Position numbers and translations under genes: made by a program. DNA of 32,393 bases, from positions 1-32,393 of the forward strand of contig JALHQH010000081.1 in the NCBI GenBank assembly GCA_022842065.1, in the 5' to 3' direction. Below the pieces are notes generated by a model that did not search any database, was not told where the DNA came from, and worked only from the letters and a program-made list of their open reading frames with translations. This document shows positions 14,731 through 22,579 of this stretch, one piece after another. Source of the DNA: Caldilineaceae bacterium (GTDB taxonomy: Bacteria; Chloroflexota; Anaerolineae; Caldilineales; Caldilineaceae). The first letter of the stretch is position 1; every line of letters begins with the position of its first letter.

Positions 14731-15384
14731 CTAACCATTGCTCTGGACTGCAATAAACATACTGGCGACAAAGGCAATCGCACAGAAAATCAGCAAAATG
14801 ATCAGCAAAGCGGGAATTAATACCGCGATCAACGCCCGCCCACTTGATAAATTATGCTCAACCTTGGTGGCAAAGTAGGTCAACACAATGCCGTAGATCG
14901 AAAAGGCCAGCGAGAGACACGCGCCAGCCACAGGGATAAAATTAAGCACGGCGTTCAAAATGGTGATGGGCGCTTGAAAGGTAGCGATGAGATAGGCATA
15001 GCGGCCAAAGGTGCCACTGCCGCCGAGTAGGCGAGCAATCAAATAGAGGAGCCCAACCCCGATCAAGAAAAGCAGGGGCGAAATCACAATCGAGAGTACA
15101 CCACTTCCCCCCATCATGCCACTCTCCAGCATGGTCTGCATTTGGGTTTGCATCTCGGGTGGTAGATCCAGGGTTGTCCATAGCTGCTCTAAGCCACCAT
15201 CATCTGTGAGCAAGGTACGCAAGCTTAACCAACCGAGAATCCCACTGACAATCGCAGCAATTAAGCTCCAGATCAGTGCGGTCGTGAGGGTTGCTTGTGC
15301 CTTTTGCTGCTCCTCCACAAAAGCAGCTTCACCGGGGTGAAATAAGATATTACTCCAACTCTCAATTGCGGCACCAATATTCAT
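14731..15384 (-). CDS. Yip1-domain integral membrane protein
   Basis: The ATG at 15384 follows an AAAGGGAG site by 5 nt and gives 217 residues; an upstream in-frame ATG at 15429 has no SD. Five hydrophobic segments lie near 34-56, 95-120, 132-150, 153-173 and 183-212. The N-terminal block SWSNILFHPGEAAFVEEQ and the FGRYAYLIATFQAPI block after the second helix are characteristic of bacterial Yip1 proteins. In eukaryotes Yip1 proteins act in membrane traffic; the bacterial function is unknown. The segment between helices 1 and 2 is Met/Gln-rich (60-92). A 14-bp palindrome lies 37 bp upstream. Confidence 0.85.
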   Translation of the reverse strand: MNIGAAIESWSNILFHPGEAAFVEEQQKAQATLTTALIWSLIAAIVSGILGWLSLRTLLTDDGGLEQLWTTLDLPPEMQTQMQTMLESGMMGGSGVLSIVISPLLFLIGVGLLYLIARLLGGSGTFGRYAYLIATFQAPITILNAVLNFIPVAGACLSLAFSIYGIVLTYFATKVEHNLSSGRALIAVLIPALLIILLIFCAIAFVASMFIAVQSNG

Positions 15385-15421
15385 AGGATCTCCCTTTGCT
15401 GGAACGAGCTGTGTGCAGAAA

Positions 15422-15435
15422 CTGATCATGATCAG
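15422..15435. promoter_or_regulatory. 14-bp perfect palindrome before Yip1 gene
   Basis: CTGATCATGATCAG is a perfect dyad 37 bp upstream of the Yip1 start codon, a position that fits a repressor or activator site. It is short enough that chance cannot be excluded. Confidence 0.35.
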
Positions 15436-15490
15436 AGAAAGTATAGATGGCGACCGCGGTTTTTACAAACTTGCCAATTCCCAATGCCAA

Positions 15491-15538
15491 CCTAAAACAA
15501 AACGTCCGCTGTGCTGGCGGACGTTTTGTTCGTTTAGG
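15491..15538. terminator. Intrinsic terminator-like hairpin
   Basis: AACAAAACGTCCGC (15496-15509) pairs perfectly with 15517-15530 around a 7-nt loop. An outer CCTAAA/TTTAGG pair extends it after a 2-nt bulge. A/T-rich arms outside a GC core make it terminator-like on both strands. On the minus strand it would end transcription coming from the large propeller gene before Yip1. Confidence 0.65.
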
Positions 15539-15587
15539 ATCACATTTCGTTGTGCTGAGACAGGCCGATCGCAATTTAATTTACAAT

Positions 15588-15760
15588 CTCATGTTACGCA
15601 GGAAGCAATTCAACACGCTGTCAACAGATTTTGGGAACAGATTGAACGGAGTTAGCTCACCAAAATCCGTTCTACTAGCCACACAAGAACGGATTTTGCC
15701 TATACCATCAGCTGAATCCGTTCCTAAAATCCGCTGACAGCGTTTGCTGCGTAACATGAG
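15588..15760. mobile_element. MITE-like nested inverted-repeat element
   Basis: Terminal inverted repeats CTCATGTTACGCAG (15588-15601) and its complement (15747-15760) are perfect. Inside lie further paired blocks: ACGCTGTCA with TGACAGCGT, and a perfect 13-bp hairpin CAAAATCCGTTCT (15661-15673 with 15686-15698). The core GGATTTTxGGAACxGATT appears on both arms. The element is 173 bp, non-coding and directly abuts the stop of the next gene. No target-site duplication was established. Confidence 0.6.
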
Positions 15761-15768
15761 TTACAAAA

Positions 15769-18582
15769 TTACTCAGCGGCGGCCGTCACCGCAAAGACAG
15801 TGGTCGAGCCGCTAACTTCATTGGCCACCAGCAACAGTGGCTGGCCGGTGGGACTTTGGTCGGCGGGGACAAATTCGAGCCCCTCCGGCCCAATGTCACC
15901 GGCGGTGCCGGCTTCGACATCGCCGCTGAAGTCACGATTGTTGACATAGTCGATGTAGCGCGGCGCCGTTGGGTTGCTGATATCGTAGATCATCACGCCA
16001 CCAATGCGCTCCAGGCCGACAAAGGCATAGGGCACCCCGTCGATCAACCCGATTTCAACCGCTTCTGGTTCCGGCCCCTTATCATCGCTACGACCGTCAA
16101 AACTACCATTCTCGCCATCGGCATTAAAATCATCCGGATAGATCGCGGCGATGGTAGTTTCGATCTCAGTGCCGCTATCCCAAACCAGTTCGCCGGCACT
16201 GTTCCAGATCGTAAAGGAACGCGCGCCATAAGCCAAAATCTTGTCAACCAACCCATCGCCGTCCGTGTCAGTACCGGCGGTCGTGGTGCGCAGGCGGCCC
16301 AGGTTTTCGGCGGCTTGCAAGAAGACCGCGTCGGGGAAAACGGTGAGATCGAGAACGAGATCGCCCACGCGCGCTTCTTCGCCATAGCCGTCATAGTCGC
16401 GCGCATCGCCTTCGTTGGCGGTGACGAGATAGGTCTCGCCATCGACCACATACGCGGCAATGGCATCGGGTTGATAGAGGCCATAAACGGGCCACGGTTG
16501 GATCTTGATGGCGTCATCACTGTCACTGGCGTCCAGGCCACCATCGCGTAGGCTAATCAGCCCCAGCAGCGACGGTACAGGGTTGGGATTTTCTGCGAGC
16601 AGCCCCGTGGTTTGGCTGAAGACGCCCGTGATCCCAAAGTCATTGTCATTGAGGATCGCCAGTGTGTTTTCGTCAATCAAGGCGAGCCCTTCGATCTTGT
16701 CACCGGCCAGGAAACCCAGCGCAACCGGATCGGCAAAAAGTTCCTTCCGTACCGGCAGAATCCCGGCCATGGCCAGCCCTGCTTCACTTTGCCGTTGCAA
16801 CCCTTGCGGCAGTGTCATGCCGTAAATATTCGTCGCGTTAGTCAAGTCGATCTTAAAGATAAACTTTTGAGCATCCGGCCCCAAGGCGGCATCACGTTCG
16901 ATGACTAACATCTCGGTGGGGGAAAGTGCCACGGCATCGCCGATCTTATCAACCGCGCCGCCTTCGATCATGTAAATATATTCGCCGACCGTTGTGCCAC
17001 TGGCGGTGTCAAAGGCTAGAATTCGAATCGACCCACCATTGCGCGAGTTGACATCATTGCTGCGGTCTGGGTCGTCAAGTGGACTTTGGATAAAGGCATA
17101 CAGGATGCCCTCGGCATAGGCGACGGCTTCAAAGCCGCGGTTGCTGCGCCGCTGGGCATAAAGCGCGGGGAAGGCCTCCGTACCAACATTGACGCCGGCT
17201 TCATTCGCATTGGACCCTTCTGGCACAAAACGATCAATCAGCACGCCATCAGGGGCAAAGTGATAGATTGCGGGCCGATATTCATCCACCATCCAGTAGC
17301 TGCCATCAGCGGCGCGCACAATGCCTTCCAGATCAGCGCCAAAGGGATCGAGTTCCAAGGCATTGCCAAAGAGATCGACCGGCTCCTCGTCCGCATAGGC
17401 CATACCACCCTCACCGGCCAGATTCGGCAACCCACTGATCGGGTCACCGCTCGCCGTGGTCAAGGAGATGCGCTCGGTAATGGTAATCGCGCTGGTTGCT
17501 GGATTTACCTCGAAACGCAGCCATTGCGCCTGGTAGGTAGGCAGGGCAAAAGGTCGCTCAGCGATCCCATCTTCATCGACATCGATTGGCTCGGGGTTGG
17601 GGCCACGGTCCGGGTGGGCAATGAAGGTCAAATGACCATTCTCTGGATTAAGGCCCTCGAAGTAGAGGCCAGAGAAACCGCCCAACGTGATCGTCTGTCC
17701 GGCCGCGGTGACCCCCAAAACCGGCAAATCGGTAAACTCGATTTGTTGGAGTGTCGCTGGCGGGCGCTGCCAATCTTTGTAGCCCAGCGCAGCAATCGTG
17801 ATGACTTCACTCGCCTGCAGGTCAATGATCGCCAGCGCATTGTTCTCCTGCAAGGTCACCCAAGCCTGCGAAGAATCGGGCGCAACGGCAATATACTCCG
17901 GTTCCAGATCCTGGGCGACGGTCGCATTGGGGCCAAAGATGCGGATGGCTGGGTCAAGCGGCAGCTCGTTAAACGCCGCAAAACTGACTTGCGTGACATT
18001 CGCCTGGGTGACATTTTCAACCCCGCCGCTAAGGTCAACAATGGTTACCGAGCCTTCCGGATCCAGGGTGTAATCGGCATTCGGTTCCCCTTCATTCGCC
18101 GTTAATACTTTGCTGCCATCAGGGGTGAAGGTGATCATATCCGGCAGGGCACCCGCTTCGACCTGGGCAATAAACTCGCCGGCGGTGGTAAAGAAGACAA
18201 TCGCGCCATTCGCCTGTTTGTCAACGTTTTCAACCGCGGCGGCCAGGATACCGTCATACACCGCGACACTGTTTGCGATGCCACCGTATGGACTGAGATC
18301 AATTTGGCTGATTAAGGTTGGCGTGGTCGGGTCGTTCAGATCAAGCATGTCGATGGTGGCGTTGCCGCCATTGACCACAAACGCGCGCTGACTGACCGCG
18401 TCATACGCGACAATTTCCGCCGCCCCCTGATCAAAGAGGCCAGTCGTATAGGTACCCAGCAACTCCAGGGTCAGTGGGGCAGGGGGAACGGTCTGCTGGT
18501 CAGACGCAGCATTGGCAATCGGGGTGATAAACACGCTCCAGCAAAGAAGCGCGCCGAGAGGAAGCATTAGACGCAGATGCAT
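15769..18582 (-). CDS. Secreted choice-of-anchor I protein with inserted phytase-like domain
   Basis: The ATG at 18582 has AAGGA 6 nt upstream and starts a signal peptide (cleavage near ANA, 23-25), giving 937 residues; a longer frame to 18630 lacks an SD. Residues about 38-270 match the first half of the choice-of-anchor I beta-propeller (GTYTTGLFDQGAAEIVAYD, TANEGEPNADYTLDPEGS, EPEYIAVAPD). Residues about 680-933 match its second half (GLDASDSDD, YQPDAIAAY, TANEGDARDYDGYGEEAR, KGPEPEAVEIG, VANEVSGSTTV). Between them, about 274-678, is an esterase-like-activity-of-phytase domain (GGFSGLYFEG, HPDRGPN, FGADLEGI, MVDEYRPAIYHF, NRGFEAVAY). The insertion falls after LGYKDW, within the propeller. 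Several Asp-rich sites suggest Ca2+ binding. It is probably an extracellular phosphoesterase; phytase activity is inferred. Confidence 0.88.
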   Translation of the reverse strand: MHLRLMLPLGALLCWSVFITPIANAASDQQTVPPAPLTLELLGTYTTGLFDQGAAEIVAYDAVSQRAFVVNGGNATIDMLDLNDPTTPTLISQIDLSPYGGIANSVAVYDGILAAAVENVDKQANGAIVFFTTAGEFIAQVEAGALPDMITFTPDGSKVLTANEGEPNADYTLDPEGSVTIVDLSGGVENVTQANVTQVSFAAFNELPLDPAIRIFGPNATVAQDLEPEYIAVAPDSSQAWVTLQENNALAIIDLQASEVITIAALGYKDWQRPPATLQQIEFTDLPVLGVTAAGQTITLGGFSGLYFEGLNPENGHLTFIAHPDRGPNPEPIDVDEDGIAERPFALPTYQAQWLRFEVNPATSAITITERISLTTASGDPISGLPNLAGEGGMAYADEEPVDLFGNALELDPFGADLEGIVRAADGSYWMVDEYRPAIYHFAPDGVLIDRFVPEGSNANEAGVNVGTEAFPALYAQRRSNRGFEAVAYAEGILYAFIQSPLDDPDRSNDVNSRNGGSIRILAFDTASGTTVGEYIYMIEGGAVDKIGDAVALSPTEMLVIERDAALGPDAQKFIFKIDLTNATNIYGMTLPQGLQRQSEAGLAMAGILPVRKELFADPVALGFLAGDKIEGLALIDENTLAILNDNDFGITGVFSQTTGLLAENPNPVPSLLGLISLRDGGLDASDSDDAIKIQPWPVYGLYQPDAIAAYVVDGETYLVTANEGDARDYDGYGEEARVGDLVLDLTVFPDAVFLQAAENLGRLRTTTAGTDTDGDGLVDKILAYGARSFTIWNSAGELVWDSGTEIETTIAAIYPDDFNADGENGSFDGRSDDKGPEPEAVEIGLIDGVPYAFVGLERIGGVMIYDISNPTAPRYIDYVNNRDFSGDVEAGTAGDIGPEGLEFVPADQSPTGQPLLLVANEVSGSTTVFAVTAAAE

Positions 18583-18687
18583 AGTAGGTCCTTTCGCATG
18601 GACAGTAATGGGGAAAGTGAGGTGAACCAATAATACCCAACTGTCACTACTATGCAGGTGCAGGATTAAACAAAGGTTTACAATGTG

Positions 18688-19935
18688 TTAAGAGAATTTT
18701 AAGAAGCGCCAGTACGCTCCAGTTGATGGTAAGGTATCGACCAGTTTGGTGGGGTTGACCACTTCTTTATAAAGTTGGGCAATCTGCTGCGCCGTGGCTT
18801 CAATGCTATAGTCACGCCCTTTGGCCAATGCCGCCCGGCGCATTTGCTGGTAGCGCGCGCCATCGTTGAGCAGGCTACTTAGCCGGCTGACAAACTCGGG
18901 CTTGCTATCCACTACATAACCACTAACGCCATCTTCTACTACCCCTTGTAGCGCCCGATCACGCCAGGCGATGGCCGGCAAACCACAGGCCGCCGCTTCA
19001 ATCGCCACCATGGGGTGGACTTCACTCTGCGAGGTGGAGAGCCAAAGATCGGCACTGTTGTAGATCGCGGGCATCAGCTTATAATCGACCAACCCCGTGA
19101 GCAGCAGCCGATTTTGCAACTGATCGCGCCGGGCACGGGCTTCGATTTCACCACGCAGCGCGCCGTCGCCCACCATGACCAAAACCACATTGTTCGCCAA
19201 ATGATTATATTGATGGCAGATCTCGCGGAAGATCTCATAGGCCAGCAGGGGCCGCTTTTCTTGATTTAAGCGCCCAACCCAGAGCAGAATTTGGGCAGCG
19301 GCCGGAATTGCAAAGCGCGCGCGCAGATAATCCGACGGCCAAGGCGAAAAGTCGTCCAACTTGATCCCATTTGGAATCATTGAAACCGGTGGGGTCACCC
19401 CGATCTCGGCCAGGTAAGCCGCCGCCTTGGCAGAGGGGGCAATAATGGCATCAGCTTTATTGCAAACCACTTTGTCAAACTTCTCAGCGACCGCCTCCAC
19501 CAGCGGCTCCATCGTTTCAGGAATCGCCCCCAAATAGTGTAGATACTCTTTGGTCATGGTGTGATAGGTATAGACAATCGGCAAGCCAAAGAGGGTAGAG
19601 ACCTGCCAGGCCAATAGGTTGACGGAAGTGGAGGTGTGGACATGGATGAGATCAAAGTGCAGTTCTTTGAAGAGGCTCACCAGGCGCAGGGAGATGGGAT
19701 AACTGAGGTAGACCGCCTGTTTGCTGTTGACGCGCAAAGCGGACAGTAGGACGCGGTCACTGCTGCCCTCATCGTAGCGTTCCTTCCAGGGTAAAAAGGT
19801 AACAACACGATGACCTTGCGCCCGCAACGCGTCGGCCAGTAGCTGGGTGCTCGTATCGACGCCGCTAGCATACATTCCTTCGATGAAAAAGGCGATTTTT
19901 AAGGGGCGCTGATAGGACTCTAACACCACTGTCAT
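18688..19935 (-). CDS. Glycosyltransferase family 4 (GT-B) protein
   Basis: A 415-residue GT4 protein. The N-terminal domain starts KIAFFIEGMYASGVDTSTQ, the glycine-loop region of GT-B enzymes, and has IHVHTSTS (97-104). The C-terminal domain has LLWVGRLNQEKRP (217-229) and the EX7E retaining motif from Glu305 to Glu313 (EVHPMVAIE) followed by ACGLPAIAW. Known relatives include diacylglycerol alpha-glucosyltransferases and mannosyltransferases that build glycolipids or cell-surface glycans from nucleotide sugars. The ATG at 19935 has an excellent AAGGAGG 6 nt upstream. No membrane helix is seen, so it is probably a peripheral membrane enzyme. The upstream PHP gene is on the same strand but separated by repeats. 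The acceptor is unknown. Confidence 0.92.
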   Translation of the reverse strand: MTVVLESYQRPLKIAFFIEGMYASGVDTSTQLLADALRAQGHRVVTFLPWKERYDEGSSDRVLLSALRVNSKQAVYLSYPISLRLVSLFKELHFDLIHVHTSTSVNLLAWQVSTLFGLPIVYTYHTMTKEYLHYLGAIPETMEPLVEAVAEKFDKVVCNKADAIIAPSAKAAAYLAEIGVTPPVSMIPNGIKLDDFSPWPSDYLRARFAIPAAAQILLWVGRLNQEKRPLLAYEIFREICHQYNHLANNVVLVMVGDGALRGEIEARARRDQLQNRLLLTGLVDYKLMPAIYNSADLWLSTSQSEVHPMVAIEAAACGLPAIAWRDRALQGVVEDGVSGYVVDSKPEFVSRLSSLLNDGARYQQMRRAALAKGRDYSIEATAQQIAQLYKEVVNPTKLVDTLPSTGAYWRFLKFS

Positions 19936-19976
19936 CCATGACCTCCTTGGTCCTGATTCAATGTTTACTTGGCGCG

Positions 19977-20022
19977 GTCATCATTTATCTTTTTACTCGT
20001 GTAGGAAATATTAAATGATGAC
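19977..20022. repeat. Conserved-loop hairpin, copy 3 (diverged stem)
   Basis: GTCATCATTTA (19977-19987) pairs with 20012-20022. The central TACTCGTGTAG (19994-20004) is identical to the loop of copy 1 read in reverse and differs by one base from copy 2, although the stem is clearly diverged. It lies 41 bp upstream of the GT4 start codon and directly abuts the nested repeat at 20026. Confidence 0.72.
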
Positions 20023-20025
20023 GAG

Positions 20026-20278
20026 CGCTAGTACAGTGTAACGGCAATTTTGATGGGTTTTCGTCCCAGCGGGACGGTTGACCTTAGGCCGGAAATATCA
20101 TGATTTTTTTGGTCCTAATAGACAAAACAAATAGAGTTGACACAAAGCGGTCTGTGCATCAGGGGATGCACAGTACACAATTGTGCCACGTTTAGTTGTG
20201 TTATCTATAAGGTCAACCGTCCCGCTGGGACGAAGGCCGCTTTTAATCCTACATAACTTACGTCACACTGCACTAGCG
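20026..20278. mobile_element. 253-bp nested inverted-repeat element (MITE-like)
   Basis: The outer repeats CGCTAGTACAGTGTAACG (20026-20043) and 20261-20278 match at 16 of 18 positions. Inside, a perfect 26-bp inverted repeat (20061-20086 with 20208-20233) contains its own small hairpin CGTCCC-AGC-GGGACG followed by GGTTGACC. At the centre is a 9-bp hairpin (20152-20160 with 20165-20173). No ORF of note lies inside. It separates the GT4 and PHP genes. It could be a non-autonomous mobile element or a large structured RNA. Confidence 0.65.
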
Positions 20279-20381
20279 TCTATTGCGCCATGCCATAACC
20301 GGTAGCCCTGTACGACATACCCTGTACGACGCATACCAACTACTGATCATACGTTTCAAGTGCCTAAATGTTGCATGGCTC

Positions 20382-21137
20382 CTAAGCCCAACGGGCCATT
20401 GCGGTTGGCAACCGCTGCAAGGCCATCGGGCCACCTGGGGTTGACGAGGTTGTCTGCACCAGGCCAAAGCTCCGTAATAGCTGTCGCCACCCATAGCTGG
20501 GCAAAAAATGCCAGGGGCGCGGGCGCACAAAGCCGGTCGTCATGCCGGCAATCAACGCTACCCGTAGATCCTGCGCCGAATGGCCGGTAAAGTAAGTGGC
20601 AGCCATCCCAATCGTCCACAGCAAATGTGAATCACTGTTATAGACCGTCGCCAATTGCAAGCGCTCCCGGATCTGCGCGGCGCGCTGATTGTGGCCGAGA
20701 TTGGGCAGGCTGGCATTAAAGGCCTCGATCCCAACTAAGGTTTCGCGTACCTGCGGCTGGGTCAGCACCCGTGCGATCTCATCTTCCTGTAAACACCATT
20801 GCCATGGCCCACCAGGATGCGCCGCCACACAAATGCCGCCTTGGGCCGCCACCTGGGCCACCGTTTCCAGCAGTGACAGTGCGGGCGGAATCGGTTGAGT
20901 AACATAGAGCGCCAACAAGTGGCCTTCCGCCGTCGAAATTTCGATGCCTGGAATTACTTCTATCCCATAGTGGGGAGCCAATGCCATTGCTTCTAGCGCA
21001 CCGTCGATCACGTCATGATCTGTAATCGCAATTACGTCGAGATCCGTATGCCGTGCCACATATTCTAACACGGCCGGCACCGTTGCCGTACCGTCGTAAC
21101 TATAGCTGGTATGGATATGTAAATCCGCCTTGCCCAT
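20382..21137 (-). CDS. PHP-domain metal-dependent phosphoesterase
   Basis: A 251-residue PHP protein. It carries the full set of metal-binding motifs: DLHIHTSYSYDG (His7, His9), ITDHD (Asp40, His41), GIEIST (Glu66), AHPGG (His107) and YNSDSH (Asp169, His171). Proteins of this size without a polymerase domain include nucleoside 3',5'-bisphosphate nucleotidases and histidinol-phosphatase-like enzymes; the exact substrate is not readable. GGAGG lies about 6 nt before the ATG at 21137. The C-terminal 45 residues (from 206) are Pro/Trp/Arg-rich and less conserved in style. It is on the same strand as the GT4 gene, about 450 bp away. It is probably cytoplasmic. Confidence 0.92.
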   Translation of the reverse strand: MGKADLHIHTSYSYDGTATVPAVLEYVARHTDLDVIAITDHDVIDGALEAMALAPHYGIEVIPGIEISTAEGHLLALYVTQPIPPALSLLETVAQVAAQGGICVAAHPGGPWQWCLQEDEIARVLTQPQVRETLVGIEAFNASLPNLGHNQRAAQIRERLQLATVYNSDSHLLWTIGMAATYFTGHSAQDLRVALIAGMTTGFVRPRPWHFLPSYGWRQLLRSFGLVQTTSSTPGGPMALQRLPTAMARWA

Positions 21138-21159
21138 GGCTTTCCTCCGCCTGGTTGCG

Positions 21160-21198
21160 TTTGGTCATCCGCACAGCACAGGGTACTGGGTGACCAAA
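21160..21198. promoter_or_regulatory. Hairpin upstream of PHP gene
   Basis: TTTGGTCA (21160-21167) pairs perfectly with 21191-21198, and the stem extends imperfectly inward (TCC/GGG). It lies 22 bp before the PHP start codon, so in the transcript it would sit just ahead of the ribosome binding site, or it may end the upstream GNAT transcript. The rest of 21138-21362 shows nothing I can call. Confidence 0.4.
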
Positions 21199-21362
21199 AG
21201 ATTGACGCACAATACGATTACCATAACCACTCTTTGCTAACAATACATTTTGGGGAAGTTAAAGCTTGTTAAGCGTGGATAAGTTATCGCATGCGTCAGG
21301 CGAGGAAAGCGATGGGCCAGGCAGCGCATGAAGCCGACACCAAACTGATGCGGATGTTGCGA

Positions 21363-22295
21363 TCAGCCATCGCGTGGCGGCGTAGGCGGTGGGGAAGCAG
21401 CAATCACTTTGGTTAAGACCGGCACCACTTGGCCAGTTGCGCGAAAACCAGTCTGCCGATAGAGTTGCTGCGCAGGCAAATTCTCCACCTGCGTATTAAG
21501 CATGATCGTATTCACCCCTTCCTGTCTTGCATAGGCCAAGGCATCGTACAAAAGCACTCGGCCATAACCTCGCCCCTGCCAGGCGGGATGAACGGCCAGC
21601 CGGGAAAGGTGGGCATGGCCGCCGGCCGCAGTCAACGCGCTGTAGCCGATCAACTGCCCTTCTGCATGGGCTACTTGCAGGCGCCCTAAGAGCAACAACC
21701 CCTGCAAACCCACGGCCCCCATATGCCAGAGCGGTGGAAAGACTTCCGCATCCAGGGTGGCCAAGGCCGGCAGATCGTTCGGCTGACCAGGCCGCAGGTG
21801 CAAAGGCTCACGCGGCAAAATTGCGGCCTTCATTGTCGGTGGCCGCCAGCGCGATAAATAGGGCAGTGCGAAAAATTGCACTTCCTCGACAAGTTTAAAG
21901 CCGCTCTGGAAGAGGGTGCGATAAAGCCACGCCGGCTCTCCATAACTGATCAGGAGATGAGCCCCGCCCAGTCCTTGTAACTGCTGCTGTGCGGCATCCA
22001 ACAAGGGCGGCAAAGCCAATGAGGGATGATGGCCGCGCGCCAGGGCAATCGCCCGCAAATAGGCGCGATCCGGTGCCGCGGCCGGCAACGTAGCCGGCCG
22101 CGCTTCTGCTTGTAAGGCCAGAAAGCCCCACACTGTCCCTTGGGCAGCACTTGCGGTCGCGCCCAGTAACGCAATCTCGTCCTTCAGCAGATCAGCGAGA
22201 TCTTCATCGCCAAGATTCTGATATTGATAGCGACTATGTTGCCAGAGTTGTTGCACTTGCGCCAGCTCACCAACGCCAATGCGAGAGATCGTCAT
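21363..22295 (-). CDS. Tandem GNAT-fold N-acetyltransferase
   Basis: A 310-residue protein, about twice the length of a single GNAT domain. The C-terminal domain (about 165-297) is a standard GNAT: RLAVHPAWQGRGYGRVLL (232-249), with the acetyl-CoA pyrophosphate loop Q-G-R-G-Y-G at 240-245, and NLPAQQLYRQTGF at 272-284. The N-terminal half (1-150) keeps a degenerate GNAT-like layout ending AWLYRTLFQSGFKLVEE (122-138) but lacks a clear QxxGxG loop, so it is probably a non-catalytic GNAT repeat. The C-terminus is Pro-rich (SPPPTPPRDG). The substrate is unknown. No good SD precedes the ATG at 22295. It could be a RimI-like protein or a small-molecule acetylase. Confidence 0.85.
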   Translation of the reverse strand: MTISRIGVGELAQVQQLWQHSRYQYQNLGDEDLADLLKDEIALLGATASAAQGTVWGFLALQAEARPATLPAAAPDRAYLRAIALARGHHPSLALPPLLDAAQQQLQGLGGAHLLISYGEPAWLYRTLFQSGFKLVEEVQFFALPYLSRWRPPTMKAAILPREPLHLRPGQPNDLPALATLDAEVFPPLWHMGAVGLQGLLLLGRLQVAHAEGQLIGYSALTAAGGHAHLSRLAVHPAWQGRGYGRVLLYDALAYARQEGVNTIMLNTQVENLPAQQLYRQTGFRATGQVVPVLTKVIAASPPPTPPRDG

Positions 22296-22342
22296 GATAT
22301 CAAACTTCTATGAATTTAACATTTACGGTAGCTATCAAGCCA

Positions 22343-22428
22343 CCCCACCCTAACCCTCCCCAGTTTGGGGAGGGAACTTGGGTCTCCCAGCTAGATCCCC
22401 TCCCTTCGCGGGGAGGGGTAGGGTGGGG
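22343..22428. repeat. CCCCACCCTA-type palindromic repeat
   Basis: Arms 22343-22361 and 22410-22428 match at 18 of 19 positions. Each arm is also part of a local hairpin: CCCTCCCC with GGGGAGGG (22354-22374), and CCCCTCCC with GGGGAGGGG further right. The element can therefore fold as one long stem or as two small ones. It lies between the enolase-superfamily and tandem-GNAT genes and has no coding content. Confidence 0.7.
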
Positions 22429-22579
22429 TTAGTAGGTAACGTTTACGCACAACCAATTGCTGCTCATTATGCGCCACCAGCAGAGAAATGAGAAATCGGA
22501 TCAGGTCATAGGTTGGTTGCCCGCACCTCATAAAAGCACGCAGCACAACCAACCACCTAACCACCCACTCAACCTCTCA

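Noticed and set aside
17086..18105. 339-codon plus-strand frame inside the propeller gene
   Set aside because: It lies entirely opposite a strongly supported 937-residue protein and shows no recognisable motif.
20026..20278. Nested element considered as a riboswitch or T-box leader
   Set aside because: The perfect terminal inverted repeats and lack of any recognised aptamer core fit a foldback element better, and it lies closer to the PHP 3' end than to a start codon.
22511..22564. 9-bp inverted repeat (GGTTGGTTG/CAACCAACC) downstream of the enolase-superfamily gene, considered as its terminator
   Set aside because: The loop is 36 nt and no T run follows on the minus strand.
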